Source: Xanthostigma xanthostigma | Lineage: Eukaryota > Arthropoda > Insecta > Raphidioptera > Raphidiidae | DNA length: 64,000 nucleotides | NCBI GenBank assembly: GCA_963575645.1 | Contig: OY754466.1 | Span: forward strand, 34,566,001-34,630,000 | Direction: 5' to 3' | Shown: one piece after another, positions 43,963-55,973 of the stretch | Position numbering within the stretch: position 1 is the stretch's first letter | How the letters are laid out: each line of letters starts with the position of its first letter | Made by a program: the position numbers and the translations under genes | Notes under the pieces: model-generated | What the model saw: only the letters and a program-made list of their open reading frames with translations | What the model was told of the DNA's origin: nothing | Database searches by the model: none

Positions 43963-44072
43963 AACAAAAAATATTAGTATTATTGTGAAAAAAACGCGAA
44001 GCGCTTTGTGCCATATTTTTCGTATATCGAGCGCCTCACGCTTTGTTCACAATAATACTAATATTTTTTGTT
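43963..44072. repeat. Perfect-arm hairpin, 110 nt
   Basis: Arms of 27 bp (AACAAAAAATATTAGTATTA... and its exact complement ...TAATACTAATATTTTTTGTT) enclose a second, looser stem built from GCGAAGCGC and GAGCGC. Precursor-like or a tiny fold-back MITE. Confidence 0.75.
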
Positions 44073-44089
44073 AATTATTATTTTCTGCT

Positions 44090-44520
44090 TATATTAAGAA
44101 TTATTTTTCACTTTTTAGTTCGATGTGCTATAAAAACGTGTTTTTTTAGTTTTTATAAACTATATTTGTTTTTCACTTTTTAGTTCGATGTGCTATAAAA
44201 GGCTTGATTATTTTTGAGTAAAGATGGCTTAACTAATAGTCATAGAGAGGCTCTTGATACGTGTACAAAGTTTAAATTAAATCTGTCAGTTTAAAGTGGT
44301 TCAAAATCGAGCCCAAAGGAGCCGGTTACAAACATACATACAAACATAATTATTTAGTTCTGGAGATCCTGATCAGGATAATGAGATAAACTTATCAAAT
44401 TATTGTATTGTCACCAGTTCTTGATAACTGTACAAAATTTAAATTAAATCTGTCCGTTTAAAGTGGGTCAAAATCGAGCCCAAAGCGTGTTTACATACAT
44501 ACAGCTGAAGCTAATATAAA
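44090..44520 (+). repeat. Cluster of short direct repeats
   Basis: CACTTTTTAGTTCGATGTGC followed by TATAAAA occurs at about 44110 and 44178. ATTAAATCTGTC(A/C)GTTTAAAG, then TCAAAATCGAGCCCAAAG, occurs at about 44276 and 44446. Repeat-derived and non-coding. Confidence 0.6.
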
Positions 44521-45011
44521 GCGTGTAAAAACGTTCGCCATCTGTGAAGTAGATCATCGATACCAAAATGTTATCATTCGTAAATATTTAGCTTGTATAA
44601 GGCAACTTCGGGCCTGGCGTTGTAGTTAGAAATGCGTCTGGGCATTCATTTACATTAGAATGTATAAATATGCGAGTATTCGTAACTATTTACACCCTCC
44701 TTTTTACACAACTGTGCGATATTAAACTAAACAGTGCCTATAATTTTCAAATAGTTTCAGAGCAAATTTAATTTAGCATAAAGCTTGACTACTTTACTGA
44801 TATTTTATCAGAAAATTATTTTAAAAGGACTTTTGATTCCCAAATAATTTGTAGAGATGTTTGTCTGCATTAGTTTATATACTATTTAAGGACATTGACG
44901 GCAAAACACTTCTATGGAGGGGGCGAGACTTACGATCACATTTGGAAATTTACACTGACGAGCTTATTAAACATATGAGATCAAAATCCCTCTCTTCAGA
45001 GAGGTAACCCA
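44521..45011. other. Tract with nothing recognised
   Basis: No gene, RNA or repeat terminus was seen. Confidence 0.4.
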
Positions 45012-45019
45012 CCTGAGTC

Positions 45020-45464
45020 CAGGGCCGGATTTAGCTTGGGTCATGTGGGTCCGGGTCTATATAGGCAATTTTTAGGGGCGGCAAAACGGCAAAAAAAACT
45101 GGAATTTAGGAAATAATATTACAGTACCTACTGTTTTTTCTGAAACAAAACTAAAACTCCATTCCAATTTTGTAACAGACAAGTTATTCGTTTGACTCAA
45201 ACTAAATGTACGCCTGTATACTGAACTGCAGCAGAGCGGCTTCGCGCCGACGTGTTGATTGTGTGCAAGGGGGAGGGGACGCCGGCGCGCCGTTCGCTGC
45301 TTCGTGATTCCTCGACTCCGTTCAGTGGTGAACCAATAAACTTTGAGCCTTCGGCTAACACCGAGTAATCGCAGAATTTTGGTTGGGGTATAGAGTGCTT
45401 TTAATTGGAGGGGGGCTGCAATTTCGGGGGGCTCGTAGGCGCAAAATATGTAGATCCGGCCCTG
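45020..45464. mobile_element. hAT-type MITE, 445 bp, with perfect 8-bp target duplication
   Basis: Starts CAGGGCCGGATTTAG and ends TAGATCCGGCCCTG, flanked exactly by CCTGAGTC at 45012-45019 and 45465-45472. The CAGGGCCGGAT type of end is common among hAT elements. The interior has a GC-rich block (45240-45320). No transposase. Confidence 0.93.
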
Positions 45465-45472
45465 CCTGAGTC

Positions 45473-46870
45473 TTCCTCTTTCATCACCAATTCTCAGGGA
45501 AGGATACCGAATTTAACTCAAATTGAGTGGTCGGAGTAAACCACTTAAGTCGCACGTCATGACGTCGAATATAATTATGCTAAATACGGCCATGCGTAAT
45601 GCGCATAATTTTACATTTTTTGTATAGCTCTCTGGCTCGCTCACACTTGTTCGCATTGTTTATTTATCGATGCTATATGAAAACACTTGAAGCTATCCAC
45701 GCAAAAGGACTTTTCATGCGATGTTTCAAGTTCGGCCTCCTTATCTCTGGTCTAAAGCCGGAATATCGTTTTAATTTGTAAAGATTGGAGAGATCTTCAT
45801 TCATTTGAAAATACGGGTAAATACAGTTTTCGTCCCAAATTGCTTTTACCCGCGGATTTTTTCGCATTAATTGCCTTATTTATTCTTTAATTTGAGTTTG
45901 ACTGCAGTAGTTCTTAACAGCACCATCAGAATGTATAACATGTCACAGTTTTTGGTAAGTTCTACTTTTAAAAGAAACCAACAATTATGACTTTTGCTAT
46001 TATTACATCATTATTAATTGGAAAGTAATTAATTACGTATGCGGTTGACGGCTACTTGTGTTGCAGCAATCTTAGAAAAAATAAATATATAAAAGGTGCA
46101 AAAGGTAACCAAAAAATTATTATATCATAACTGGAATAATTTAGTTCAACTAAATTTAAAAGATTTAAATTGATACTACAATATTTCTGGTGAAGAACGA
46201 AACAACGCGGTTGTTAGTACATTTGTTATTCTTTTTTAACCTCCGATGCACAGAGAGGGATGTTTGAAGTCTTTGTCTGTCTGTCTGTGGGTCCAAACAG
46301 TTGAACCAATTTCAATGCGGTTTTTTTGTTTGAAAGCTGGTGTTTGCAAGATGCCATGTTTAATGGAAATTAGTTCATCAGTTTTAAATGTCTTAAGCTC
46401 ATCAGTTATCACAGTTTGTATATAAATCTCGGCTACTATTACAGCTAGAAACTTTGTGATTGAGCTCAAATTTTCAGTTTTTGATTAGTTAGTCAATTAA
46501 AGAGTAAATCATAACGAGTCCAACGACCCCAGAACGATTGCTGTGGGATTATTAGAACGCGAGATATGAGCAATTGAAGAAAAAAAACAAAATCCAAGAT
46601 GGCGGTGGACGGGGCAATTTTGAGAATGCGCAAATTCAGGGTTAAGGTCTCCATCGAAGACCCTTTCGAATGAGCAACAAAAGAAAAAATGTATCTGAAA
46701 TTTTTGGGTCAATTCCTAAATGCACTGGGCTATTAGTTTAAATAAAGTACGAAATAAAAATTATGTAAATTAAAAATAAAAGAAAAACCGACGTGAATAA
46801 GTAAACCTTTAAAAAAGAAGAAATAATGAATTTTTATCATATCCGATCTAGTGGCGTTTGTCCTCGAAAA
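45473..46870. other. Tract with repeat fragments, no gene
   Basis: 46240-46640 carries the wording of an interspersed repeat (CTTTGTCTGTCTGTCTGTGG; GAACCAATTTCAATGCGGTT; AGAACGCGAGATATGAGCAA). Open frames on both strands here share no domain with any known protein that I recognise. Confidence 0.4.
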
Positions 46871-47274
46871 ATGTAAATATTTTGAGCAGGATTGAGATTA
46901 CACTCCCCCCCCCCGTTTTAGAGGATGCTGAACACCGTGGTGATATTAAAATTTCTTTTTGGAGCTGCGCAACCCCCAAAATGACCAAAAACCACCCCCG
47001 AACGGAGTTAAACGAAAAAAATGTTTTTTCCCTGTTTTTGAGGACGCTGTGCACGATGGTGGTGATAAACATTACCGCCGACTCTCACCAACCCCCCACC
47101 CCCGAAACAGGTATGAATTTTTTGTTTCATATCACCGGCTAAATTTGGTTATCTCCCAGTTTTCTACACCACGACCGTGCTCAGTATCCTCAAAAATAGG
47201 AAAAACATTTTTTTTTTCGAAAAGGGAATAACGTGGGGGGGGGTAATTTTGTTCCTGCTCAAAATATTTACATA
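46871..47274. mobile_element. Inverted-repeat element, about 404 bp, C/G-homopolymer flanked
   Basis: Left ATGTAAATATTTTGAGCAGG and right complement CTGCTCAAAATATTTACAT. A run of C (46904-46914) and a run of G (47236-47244) mirror each other just inside. The interior has repeated wording (GAGGATGCTGAACACCGTGG; GAGGACGCTGTGCACGATGG). No coding function recognised. Confidence 0.7.
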
Positions 47275-48984
47275 CCTACGTCTGAATCACACACGCCACC
47301 AACCTGACTCACCGACTACTTCTTCGTTTGAATGAATATTTAAATCATAAGTGCGTCTGCGACGACTGTAAAATTACAAAAATATCAATGTCTCAACGGA
47401 AAAGGAGGGATCTCCAATGTTACAAAGAGGGTAGGATGAGTTAAATATTATTGTTACGCCACACTATCTCTTAAAAATTGATTTTTTCACTTTTCTGTGA
47501 CGCTAATAATAATTGGTCGTTAGATTTGAATAGGAATGAGGATGTGTAACCTTTGAGCTTTACTGAATGTTTACATGGTACTTATGGTGTTCGGGAGACA
47601 GTAAAAAACGAAAGATAAAACGTAATTAGTTCATGGACGACCCTTAGGCAGTCAAAAGCAAAAATCCCAATGCAATAAAAAATCCTCCGTGTACGCTGCT
47701 CTTACCTAATTTTATGAGAATATTATACACGGCGCATAATGTACATTTCGCGTCTCATAAGTAATCGTTATTTATTTTTAAATGCATTATCTTACCTTAA
47801 CATTGAAAACATTAAATCACAGAATTAAAAGCCAAACATGTCAGAGAGGTTAAAGTTCAACTTTTCACTTTTTTACGCATGTGTATATTATAATCAATTT
47901 ATAAGTAAACAAATTACCTTTTTTCTATACGTAATTTTTTATGTGTCTAAAACGAAATATGATTACTTGCTACGAATCAATCAAAAAGAAAGTGAATGGA
48001 GTTTGGTTAAATGCCTCTTAGAAAAATATCTTGTAATTGGTGCGCTAATTACACAGATTGTAATTTTAAAGAATGTTAATGTGATATGAAATAAAAAATA
48101 GATTATTTTTCGTCTTGATAACATAATGTTTTGCATCTTAAAACTGATAATGCGCGTCTAAAATGTCTTTCCATCTTAACTTTTTTGAACGAATTCAAAG
48201 TTAAATAGTTAAGACGCAAGGTGTAACGCGAACTGACTTTTTTGGATAGTCAAAGATAACGCTAGGATCACTATCGTCTCAAAATATTTTGATCATGTTA
48301 CCATATCATTTGAAATCTATTTTCTTTTATTTTGTACATACTCGTTAAAAATATTTAAAATCGAAATGTCCGTTCTCTAGTTATGAAACTAGATTAAAAA
48401 CAATAAAAATTATCTCAAGGATAAGTTGAGCGTTTGAAAAGACAGGTTTTAATTTTTTTCATTTATTTTTAATTCTATTTTTAACATGAGACCGGCCAAT
48501 TGGATATTCATTTTTAACGAATATGTCGAGAAATCAAATATCTTTCTAATAAAGTGCAAAATGATGCCACTTGCTATCCAAAAAAAAATTAAATTTTCAA
48601 AAAAAAAAATACTGAGTTTTTGTTGTGATGAAATTTTACTCCGATTTTTTCCGAGCTCAATTTGTTTAAATTTTAAAATGGGGGGAACACTTTAGACACG
48701 CACTTTTAAACCTGCTCCTGGATAATATATTCCTTTAGGTACGATGAAAGGATGTCGGAACAGGAGAAACATCACTTCACTCAAGTCTACAAAGGTACAT
48801 TGTGCTTTCTAGATTCTCTAAAACCCTGAACAGTGGTGACCTTTATAGAAAGCAAAATGTTCATTGGAAGTAGCCTGTTGTCAGAGGGTTGTCCATTGAC
48901 ATTTCTGTCTACTAAACTGACCAGTCAATAATTCTGTCGGAAATTCGGATCATAGATACTCACAATTGCTTGCGTTATGGATAA
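47275..48984. other. Long AT-rich tract, nothing recognised
   Basis: No exon or element terminus identified. A-rich runs near 48580-48615. Confidence 0.4.
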
Positions 48985-49256
48985 TACCCACCGAAAATAT
49001 AAATATGAGAAAAAGGCTTAGATCGTTACCAAAAACAAGTGAGTTTACGGGCTTTGTTGAAAAAAATAAGTGTTATCTAGAAAGGTGCCAAGTTTTTACT
49101 TGGCAACTTTTATAAATGACTCGTCTATGTAAATTTGCCAAGTGAAAACTTAGTACCTTTCTAGATATTACTTCTTTTTTCCGGCGAAGTCGACAATCCT
49201 ACTTGTTCTTTGCATCGAACTTGGCACTTTTTCCACATGTATGTTATTGGCGAAAG
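48985..49256. mobile_element. Fold-back MITE family H1, copy 3
   Basis: Ends ACCCACCGAAAATATAAATA and the diverged complement near 49240-49256. Inner arms GAAAGGTGCCAAGTTTTTAC and GTGAAAACTTAGTACCTTTC pair well. Older than copy 1 by its substitutions. Confidence 0.7.
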
Positions 49257-49720
49257 TTATAATAGTTATATTTACCATATAGTTATATACCATAATTATA
49301 TACCATACTACATATACCATACTTCATTTTATCACATCATGTATATCTCACTATATCAGAACCGACTAGAAGCGAATAGTCTTCGGACGACTGGTTGATA
49401 CATTCGGGTCGATGCTCCCTGCACCGAATTATGATATATCAGTCAATGAGTACACAAAATCGCTATGTTTGGACACCTGTATCTTGGAAACTGTTCACCT
49501 GACGTAGTAAATTTGGAATACTGCTGGCTATATGATAACCTAAATCCCCCTGAAAAAAAAACAGTTCTGTAACGTAACTACCCTTGTAGATAGAAGGGGT
49601 TGAAAAGAGCTCGAAATTGTTCGTGTGAATATAGTGCACGTGCTATGCGAGAACTTAGCCGACACGCTCTTCTATGTGCGCTATGATTTATAAGTTAGCT
49701 ACCAACGTAATTACCGAGAG
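49257..49720. repeat. Module next to H1 copy 3
   Basis: Uninterrupted version of the module at 5010-5880, including the AGTTATATACCATAATT run and CAGAACCGACTAGAAGCG onward. Confidence 0.6.
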
Positions 49721-50347
49721 CTTCAACTTGTAGAGTAATTCTGTAGAGCATATTTTTAAAGGGGAAGAGTGAACATTAAATTTAACCCATAAAGATTTAA
49801 ATATTTTCAATTTATGACCCTTAAAAAATCATTCTAAACAGAATAGTTGTTATTAGTTTCAAGAAAAAAATCTAAATTGACTCCACTAATAGTGAACCTG
49901 ATATTTAAGATCTATGTAAGAAATACTTATACTTGTTTTATTCATTGCAGTTATTTATTGACATGTGAAATAATAATTATATTGTATAATGAGCTCATCT
50001 CTTTTTGCGGCAAAAGAAATTATTGCCGCTGGCGTAAGTGCTTGTTATTTGATACATTGCATTGGTGAGATACATATAGATGGACGTTTTTGTTAAGTTG
50101 GTATCCACTTTCTACACGCAGCTCTCATCATCCTACTCATATTTTTAAACTACGTGTCTTTTGACATTGACCAATTTAAATTATTGTTATTGCATGTTTG
50201 TTTCAGAATTTTTTTAACTGTGAGTTTTTATTTTTTATTTCTACAAAATATTTGTCAATGTATTTTCTTCAAGTTTTTAGCGCTGTTTTTAAAATTAAAC
50301 GCATCAAATACTAGTAATTTAGTGTAAAAAATTCGTAGGTAGATATA
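49721..50347. other. AT-rich tract, nothing recognised
   Basis: No gene or element terminus. Confidence 0.4.
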
Positions 50348-50694
50348 CAGTGTGGTCACTTAAGTGTGCAACATATGGGAAAATTTTTAATTAAATGCAC
50401 AACCAAAATACAAATATTGCCAAAAATTGGTGCATATCCGATAATCATTTTAGGTGCTCTTAGAATTGTTGAAACTCAAACAGCATACAGGGTGAGTCAA
50501 AAAATATAAAAATTGCACAAGAGTAAAGTTGTTGCAACGATATTAAACACCCTCTATGCTGTTTGAGTTTCAACAATTCTAAGAGCACCTAAAATGATTA
50601 TCGGACATGCATCAACTTTTGGCAATATTTGTATTTTGGTTGTGCATTTAATTAAAAATTTTCCCATATGTTGCACACTTAAGTGACCACACTG
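50348..50694. mobile_element. Palindromic Tc1/mariner-type MITE, 347 bp
   Basis: Starts CAGTGTGGTCACTTAAGTGT and ends with the exact complement, with TA on both sides. The arms of about 140 bp are almost perfect complements, and the loop carries CAGGGTG and CACCCT as a second inverted pair. Near identity of the arms suggests recent formation. Confidence 0.9.
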
Positions 50695-52020
50695 TATATC
50701 TGTAGCTAAAAATCTATTGGTTTTTAGGCGATGCGCCCATGGACACTTTTTCTTAGTGACCTTTAAACTATAAAATTAAATCATTTTCGATCAATTTAAT
50801 CGAGAATCAAATCCCATAAGGTTTGTGCAGGGTTCTTTGTATTTGCGTATAATTATAATATATACTTATTATAAAATCAAGTTCCTACTTGCTATCTCTG
50901 GTTCAGAGCTCGATCCCTCATCTCCCCTATATGAATTCCTGCCTACGGCCTTGTTCCCAATGAGAGTTTAATTAAAATTGAATGAAATAAAAGTTTAGTA
51001 GCCGCTGTTTTAATCTAGAGTACAGTATTAGAGTATACATGGAAAGTTTTTACTTTCTTTTTATTGCGTTTTACTAACAAATTTTATGAGTCAAGTATAA
51101 AAGAATCCGTGACCTACAACATCTGAACCCCTTTCGGCTCCGTATTTGCGAACATCTTCAGTATACTTCAATGTTGGGAAAGTGCAGCAACAGTATTTTT
51201 ATTACCGTTATCAATAAATTGCAGTATTAATGACAGTAATTTGCATTCGTGTTAGTACCTATGCCACAAGTTGTGTTTCTATATATAAAACAAATGTTTA
51301 CAAAATAATATTACTCGCAGGCCGTTAACTAGACCTGTTGAAAAATCAGCGTATACGGGATGTCTCTTGTGAAATGTTTGGGAATTTCCATTAAAAACGA
51401 AGTTCCTTATGGAACGTTATAGATATAAATGGAGAGGGCTAGAAAAAAAAGCGTAAGAAAAAATTGTAAGAAAGAAACGTAAAGAAAAGGCGTAAAGAAA
51501 ATCAGTAACGAAAATCTGCATATATAATTACCTAGTGTATGTCTGTCCGTAGATATAGAAAGTTGAAATTTGGTCACTTATAATATAGGGCATGGGAGCG
51601 GAGCTGGTTTTTGAATTTTGCTTCCAGAGGGGAGCAAATTGAAAACTAAAAAGTTTTTCGCTGATAATTCGCTTAATTAAAATCAGATCGTTTCGAGAAA
51701 GAGGAGAAAATTTTACATAGATTTCGTATAACAGAATTCGCGCAAATAGTTTTTTTATACATAAAAAAATAAACACTATATAAATTCGATTTTGCCTAAT
51801 ACATCACGCACGCAGATCGGTTATCCTTTTCTGTTACAGTGTGTTATGGACATTTAAAGATTGCGTATGTTCTGTCTTAAAATAAAAAGATTGCATTTGT
51901 TCAAAAACGGATGCCATTTCAAATATTAGTCAGTTTTTTGACATTAATATATTTTGTGAAATGCAACGCCTTCTAACTTCACGATTTGTTATTAAACCTA
52001 TATAAATAGCGATATCTAGG
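50695..52020. other. Tract with nothing firmly recognised
   Basis: 51410-51760 has A-rich lysine-coding repeats (GTAAGAAA, GTAAAGAAA) and repeat-like wording. No spliced exon seen. Confidence 0.35.
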
Positions 52021-52022
52021 CA

Positions 52023-52093
52023 GGGTCAATGGTCCAGTGGTAGAATTCTCATCTGCCATGCCGGTGTCCCGAGTTCGATTACCGACAGATGCG
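52023..52093 (+). pseudogene. tRNA-Gly(GCC)-like pseudogene
   Basis: GGTCCAGTGGTAGAATTCTC (D-arm and start of the anticodon arm), CTGCCAT (loop with GCC anticodon) and GAGTTCGATTA (T-loop) follow the eukaryotic tRNA-Gly(GCC) sequence in order and at the right spacing. The acceptor stem, the anticodon stem and the T stem all contain mismatches. It is therefore a decayed tRNA or the head of a tRNA-Gly-derived SINE rather than a working gene. A T-rich stretch follows at about 52103-52120. Confidence 0.75.
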
Positions 52094-53229
52094 CAATAAT
52101 TGTTATTTTTATTTTTTTAGAGTTGCAAATCACACAATTAATTTTTGTTTTAGTAAAAAAAATTATATGATACTTAATAAATAGCTAAAAGAATTTTGTT
52201 CTAACCGGGTGGTACACGACACGAGAGGTGTTTTTTTAATGAACCTTCGCCTCCTCCTTGAAGAGATTTAGTAAAATGTGAAACCTTCCTCTGATATTTA
52301 CTCTATAACTTTTATTAGGTAATTATATAAATAAATTTATTTGATATTATGTTCGTGTATTTTGCTCCATACCTCTAAATACCCAAGCGTTAATACTAAT
52401 GTATTCTGTGCTACATGTTTACTGTGAAATAAGAGGAGAAAAGTATACTACGTTTAAGGTGCACTATAACGAATTTAATTAAAAGCAAAAGTAAAAAATA
52501 GGCTGGGACACCACCACCTTATAATAATATTCTCTGAATTAAAAAGTTGACGTCCCCTCTTTTAGGATAGTAATTTATTATTTATAGTTCGATCTCACAA
52601 ACCGGATTTTTTAAACGACCTATCATTTATTTCAATCAACACTTTTATTTTTATTATAAGACACAAACTGTAACTACAAATCGGCTTTAAGCAAACATTT
52701 TGGTCAAGTTTGAAAAAAAAACTTTTTTTTATTAAAAGCGCTTAACTCTAAACGATAATTGATAACTAGAATTTTTTTTGAGTTTAAGACAGTTGATTTT
52801 AATAAATACTGGCTGTCATATTGAAAAGAATGAAAAGAAAAAAATGTGGTAAATGCCTGACTTATTTGCCAATACTAAAGCTTCCCGCTATGTGTTAAAT
52901 ACGTTACAATAAACTGTTACTATTGTGTTTATAATTAATAAATTAAAAAAGGCTATAAAAACAAATAGATTAGGAGTTAGGCGAAAAAAACATGAACAAA
53001 TGCTCTTTATAATTTATAAACTAGTATATTTATGAGAGTTCTAACCCACTCGCATCCTCATCGGAAACTGTTTCATGTCTATTTCAGCTTCATGTGAGGG
53101 AGGGAGTGTGTCAGATCGCTCATAAATACAATACTTTTTATTCTTTGAATAACTTTGTAACTACTTAGCCGATTGATTCTAAAATCTACTCAGGTCTAAG
53201 TCTCAATAAACCCTATCGAATGCCGCAAA
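52094..53229. other. AT-rich tract, nothing recognised
   Basis: No gene or repeat terminus was seen. Confidence 0.4.
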
Positions 53230-53400
53230 CTAAATCTCAATCGGTTGATTCGCTCTAAAGATATCGTACGACACACTCACACACACACGGATATCCATTC
53301 AAAAATATTCCGAATAGCTTCCTATAGCCTCAAAACGTCGGGATCTGGAGAAAATTTGATTTTCTAAAATCGAGCCGAAATCAATAACTTTCCATTTGTA
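53230..53400 (+). repeat. Fragment related to the 1.23-kb TIR element
   Basis: ATGCCGCAAAC, GATATCGTACG followed by AC repeats, and CTCAAAACGTCGGGATCTGG parallel 32840-33040. Confidence 0.6.
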
Positions 53401-53429
53401 GAAATTGTTCAATAACGAGAACTTAATTG

Positions 53430-53640
53430 ACGTGATCCAGAACATGTTATCAAACTAAAAATAGTCCATTATCACTCGATTTACCAACATTTAATGCCTG
53501 GTCCCTTAACTGTACGAGTCTGCTGATGGACATTCCGTAGTATAAAATGCAGCGGCGTGAATCTGAACACGCGGCAGCGTTCAATAAAGGAAAACGAAGC
53601 AGCAGACGTGTGTTAAATTACACGAACCATTTGGAGCCAC
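53430..53640 (+). promoter_or_regulatory. LTR-like cluster of transcription signals (tentative)
   Basis: TATAAAA at 53541 is followed by a GC-rich leader (GCAGCGGCGTGAATC) and AATAAA at 53583, then GTGTTAAATTACA. This order (TATA, short transcribed leader, poly-A signal, ...ACA end) is what a retrotransposon LTR looks like. No matching second LTR or gag/pol sequence is in the window. Confidence 0.25.
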
Positions 53641-54071
53641 CTTTGACCCCTTAATAACTCAAAATCTATTTAACATAAACGCATTAAATTTGGTTTATTT
53701 ATTAAAACCCATTAGATTAACTAGAACCCCAAATTTAACAAATACAGCTCAAACGGTTATTGAGATATTGACGTCTAAAAATCGGCATTTTTATCACTGA
53801 CCGACTGACTCGCTAACATATAGATTAAAAACCCAACCCATTTCCAGATGACCTAGAAAGTTGAAATTAAATGTCCAGTTAGGTGATTGTGTGTATATAA
53901 AAGAAAAAATAGTGAATTTTTAAGATTTGGAATAATTTCCAAGCAATCGATTTTTATTAACACATAGCGTCTTTTGAAAAAGAAAACTATACTACATGAA
54001 AAAAGATTATTAATTTTGCAAATCATATTTGAATGATAAATAATAATAATTTCTTTACAAAAAGTAATGAT
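53641..54071. other. Repeat-like tract
   Basis: Wording such as AATAACTCAAAATCTATTTA and GACCGACTGACTCGCTAACA looks repeat-derived. No gene seen. Confidence 0.35.
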
Positions 54072-54352
54072 ATCCCATCAAAAACTTAAATGTGAAAAAT
54101 GGAGCCATAGGTACCTCAATACAAAAATAATTGAGATCTAAAAGGGTGCCAAGTTTTCACAAATATAAACATGCTGCTTAGGTATAAATCATAATATAAA
54201 ACACGAAGTCTTGCCAAGTGAAAACTTGGCACCCTTTTATATCTCAATTCTTTTTGTAATGACGTATGGCTCCATTTTTCACACTATATGAAAATGATAT
54301 TCTTAATATTAAACTTGACTCCCTTTTTTCACATTTAAGTTTTTGATGAGAT
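54072..54352. mobile_element. Fold-back MITE family H1, copy 4
   Basis: Ends ATCCCATCAAAAACTTAAAT and the complement ATTTAAGTTTTTGATGAGAT. Inner arms AAAGGGTGCCAAGTTTTCAC and GTGAAAACTTGGCACCCTTT are perfect complements. TTTTTCACA near the right is duplicated by a small insertion (54262-54320). Confidence 0.8.
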
Positions 54353-54854
54353 TAAATATAACCGGAAGACATTATTTTAAATTGTAGAATTTAAACTGTG
54401 TTAACTGTACAAGAAAGTAATTGATCATCGGATGATCATTATAAATGAAAATATTAATAATGATATCCGTTTATCGATATTAATTGATATTAATGACCTG
54501 ACGTGTGCAATTTGTTTCTAAATTGTAAATGTAATACATGCATATAGTTCCATGGTTGTAACCAATGAGCTATAAATGTGGACTGCTAATGTATTATTGC
54601 GCATACAAACCGGCAAGAAAGAAGATAAACACAGTATACGTATGTCACTTTCTGTCTCTTCTTGTATGTTGTTAAAAAAAACGGAACGGCTACCGAAATT
54701 ATTGTTTCTCTTTCTGTCATTTTGATCGAACAACCTAAACTAGCACTCCATATTTACACCTCATTGGTTGTAGCAGCTTCATTGTATTAATAAAGTAATC
54801 ATGGAATGTCATGTTATATTATATATCTACTAACCGATGCCAATTGTCAATTTT
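54353..54854. other. AT-rich tract, nothing recognised
   Basis: No gene or repeat terminus was seen. Confidence 0.4.
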
Positions 54855-55119
54855 ATTTTCTGTCAAAAAATTGGTTGTCTGTAAAGTCGGTTTACGGACG
54901 ATAGTTTTACGTGATAACGTATTCCGCTCGAATATCATATTTAACATTACATGACCTATATTTTAGTAGCTGTCAAACTTGAGCCGATCGTGCTTCTCTA
55001 TCGCTTATACTGCGCTCTCGCTTGCACGCACAGGATCAGGCGGAACGTTACGGCGTTACACTTTTTCGTGCGTGCAGCTGGTGTTTCATCAATTTATAAG
55101 ACGTTATCACGTCAAAAAT
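54855..55119. mobile_element. MITE family F, copy 2
   Basis: See 38441-38663. This copy keeps the middle segment (TGAGCCGATCGTGCTTCTC, TGCGCTCTCGCTTGCACGCA) that copy 1 lacks. TTACGTGATAACGT and ACGTTATCACGTCA pair as inverted repeats. Confidence 0.7.
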
Positions 55120-55973
55120 GATTATTGTAAATAAACCGTAAAACGTTTGTAAAATATTGATAAAATAATCATAAATTCATGTACGTTATTCGGTGGGATT
55201 TTTTGCTACAGAATAATTTCACATTTACTGAAAAATCTGACTTTAATTTAACACCAGCTTAAATTTACTTATCGAACTTTAGTCTCCAAATCAGTCTAAT
55301 AAAAATGTAAATAATTTTTACGTTCAGTATTTTTCAGTATCTAATAATAATTCTTGCACAATAAATATTCGTCCGTATTAAACACACTCTTATTTTCGGA
55401 AAAAGTAAAAGGTGTTAAGAATTTTAATTTATTTACAAACGCAAGTAAAAATATGCTTCGAATAATATAAAAGGAAATGTGTGTGTGTAGAATGCATTAT
55501 TTTCTGTGAAAGTCTTTTTTCGTCTCATCTAGTTGTTTTCTTCAATGAACCTTGTTTTTATATTGAACTATGTAGAAGAAACTTATTAATTTTTGTATTC
55601 AAAAATCATAATGCATTGCTAATGTCCATATTCACCGAACAACATTGAAGATATAGAAGTAATTAATCTTGGAACAAATTTATTCGTTAGAATAAAATTT
55701 ACTTTCAATTCACCAAGCAAAATAACAGGTAGAAAACCTATAGTTAAAAAGTAAATATACAGTGCACTATATTCCTTGCTCTTTTTGTTAAATATTTTGA
55801 CGTTTACCCAAAAATCCAACCGATGACGTTAGTGTAAATGTCAAAAAAAGTTTCACGAAATAATGATGTTTTATTCTAACCCAGTTGCATACAAAACTTC
55901 CACTAACTTTAATGATTTACAACTATACACTTCACAAAAGGTTACTAAACAACACATATAGGTACCTAAATAA
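55120..55973. other. AT-rich tract, nothing recognised
   Basis: No gene or repeat terminus was seen. Confidence 0.4.

Noticed and set aside
46858..47231. Two proline-rich open frames of 90-94 codons
   Set aside because: They coincide with an inverted-repeat element. The prolines come from C homopolymers.
52023..52093. Functional tRNA-Gly gene
   Set aside because: The acceptor, anticodon and T stems do not pair, so it cannot fold as a working tRNA.
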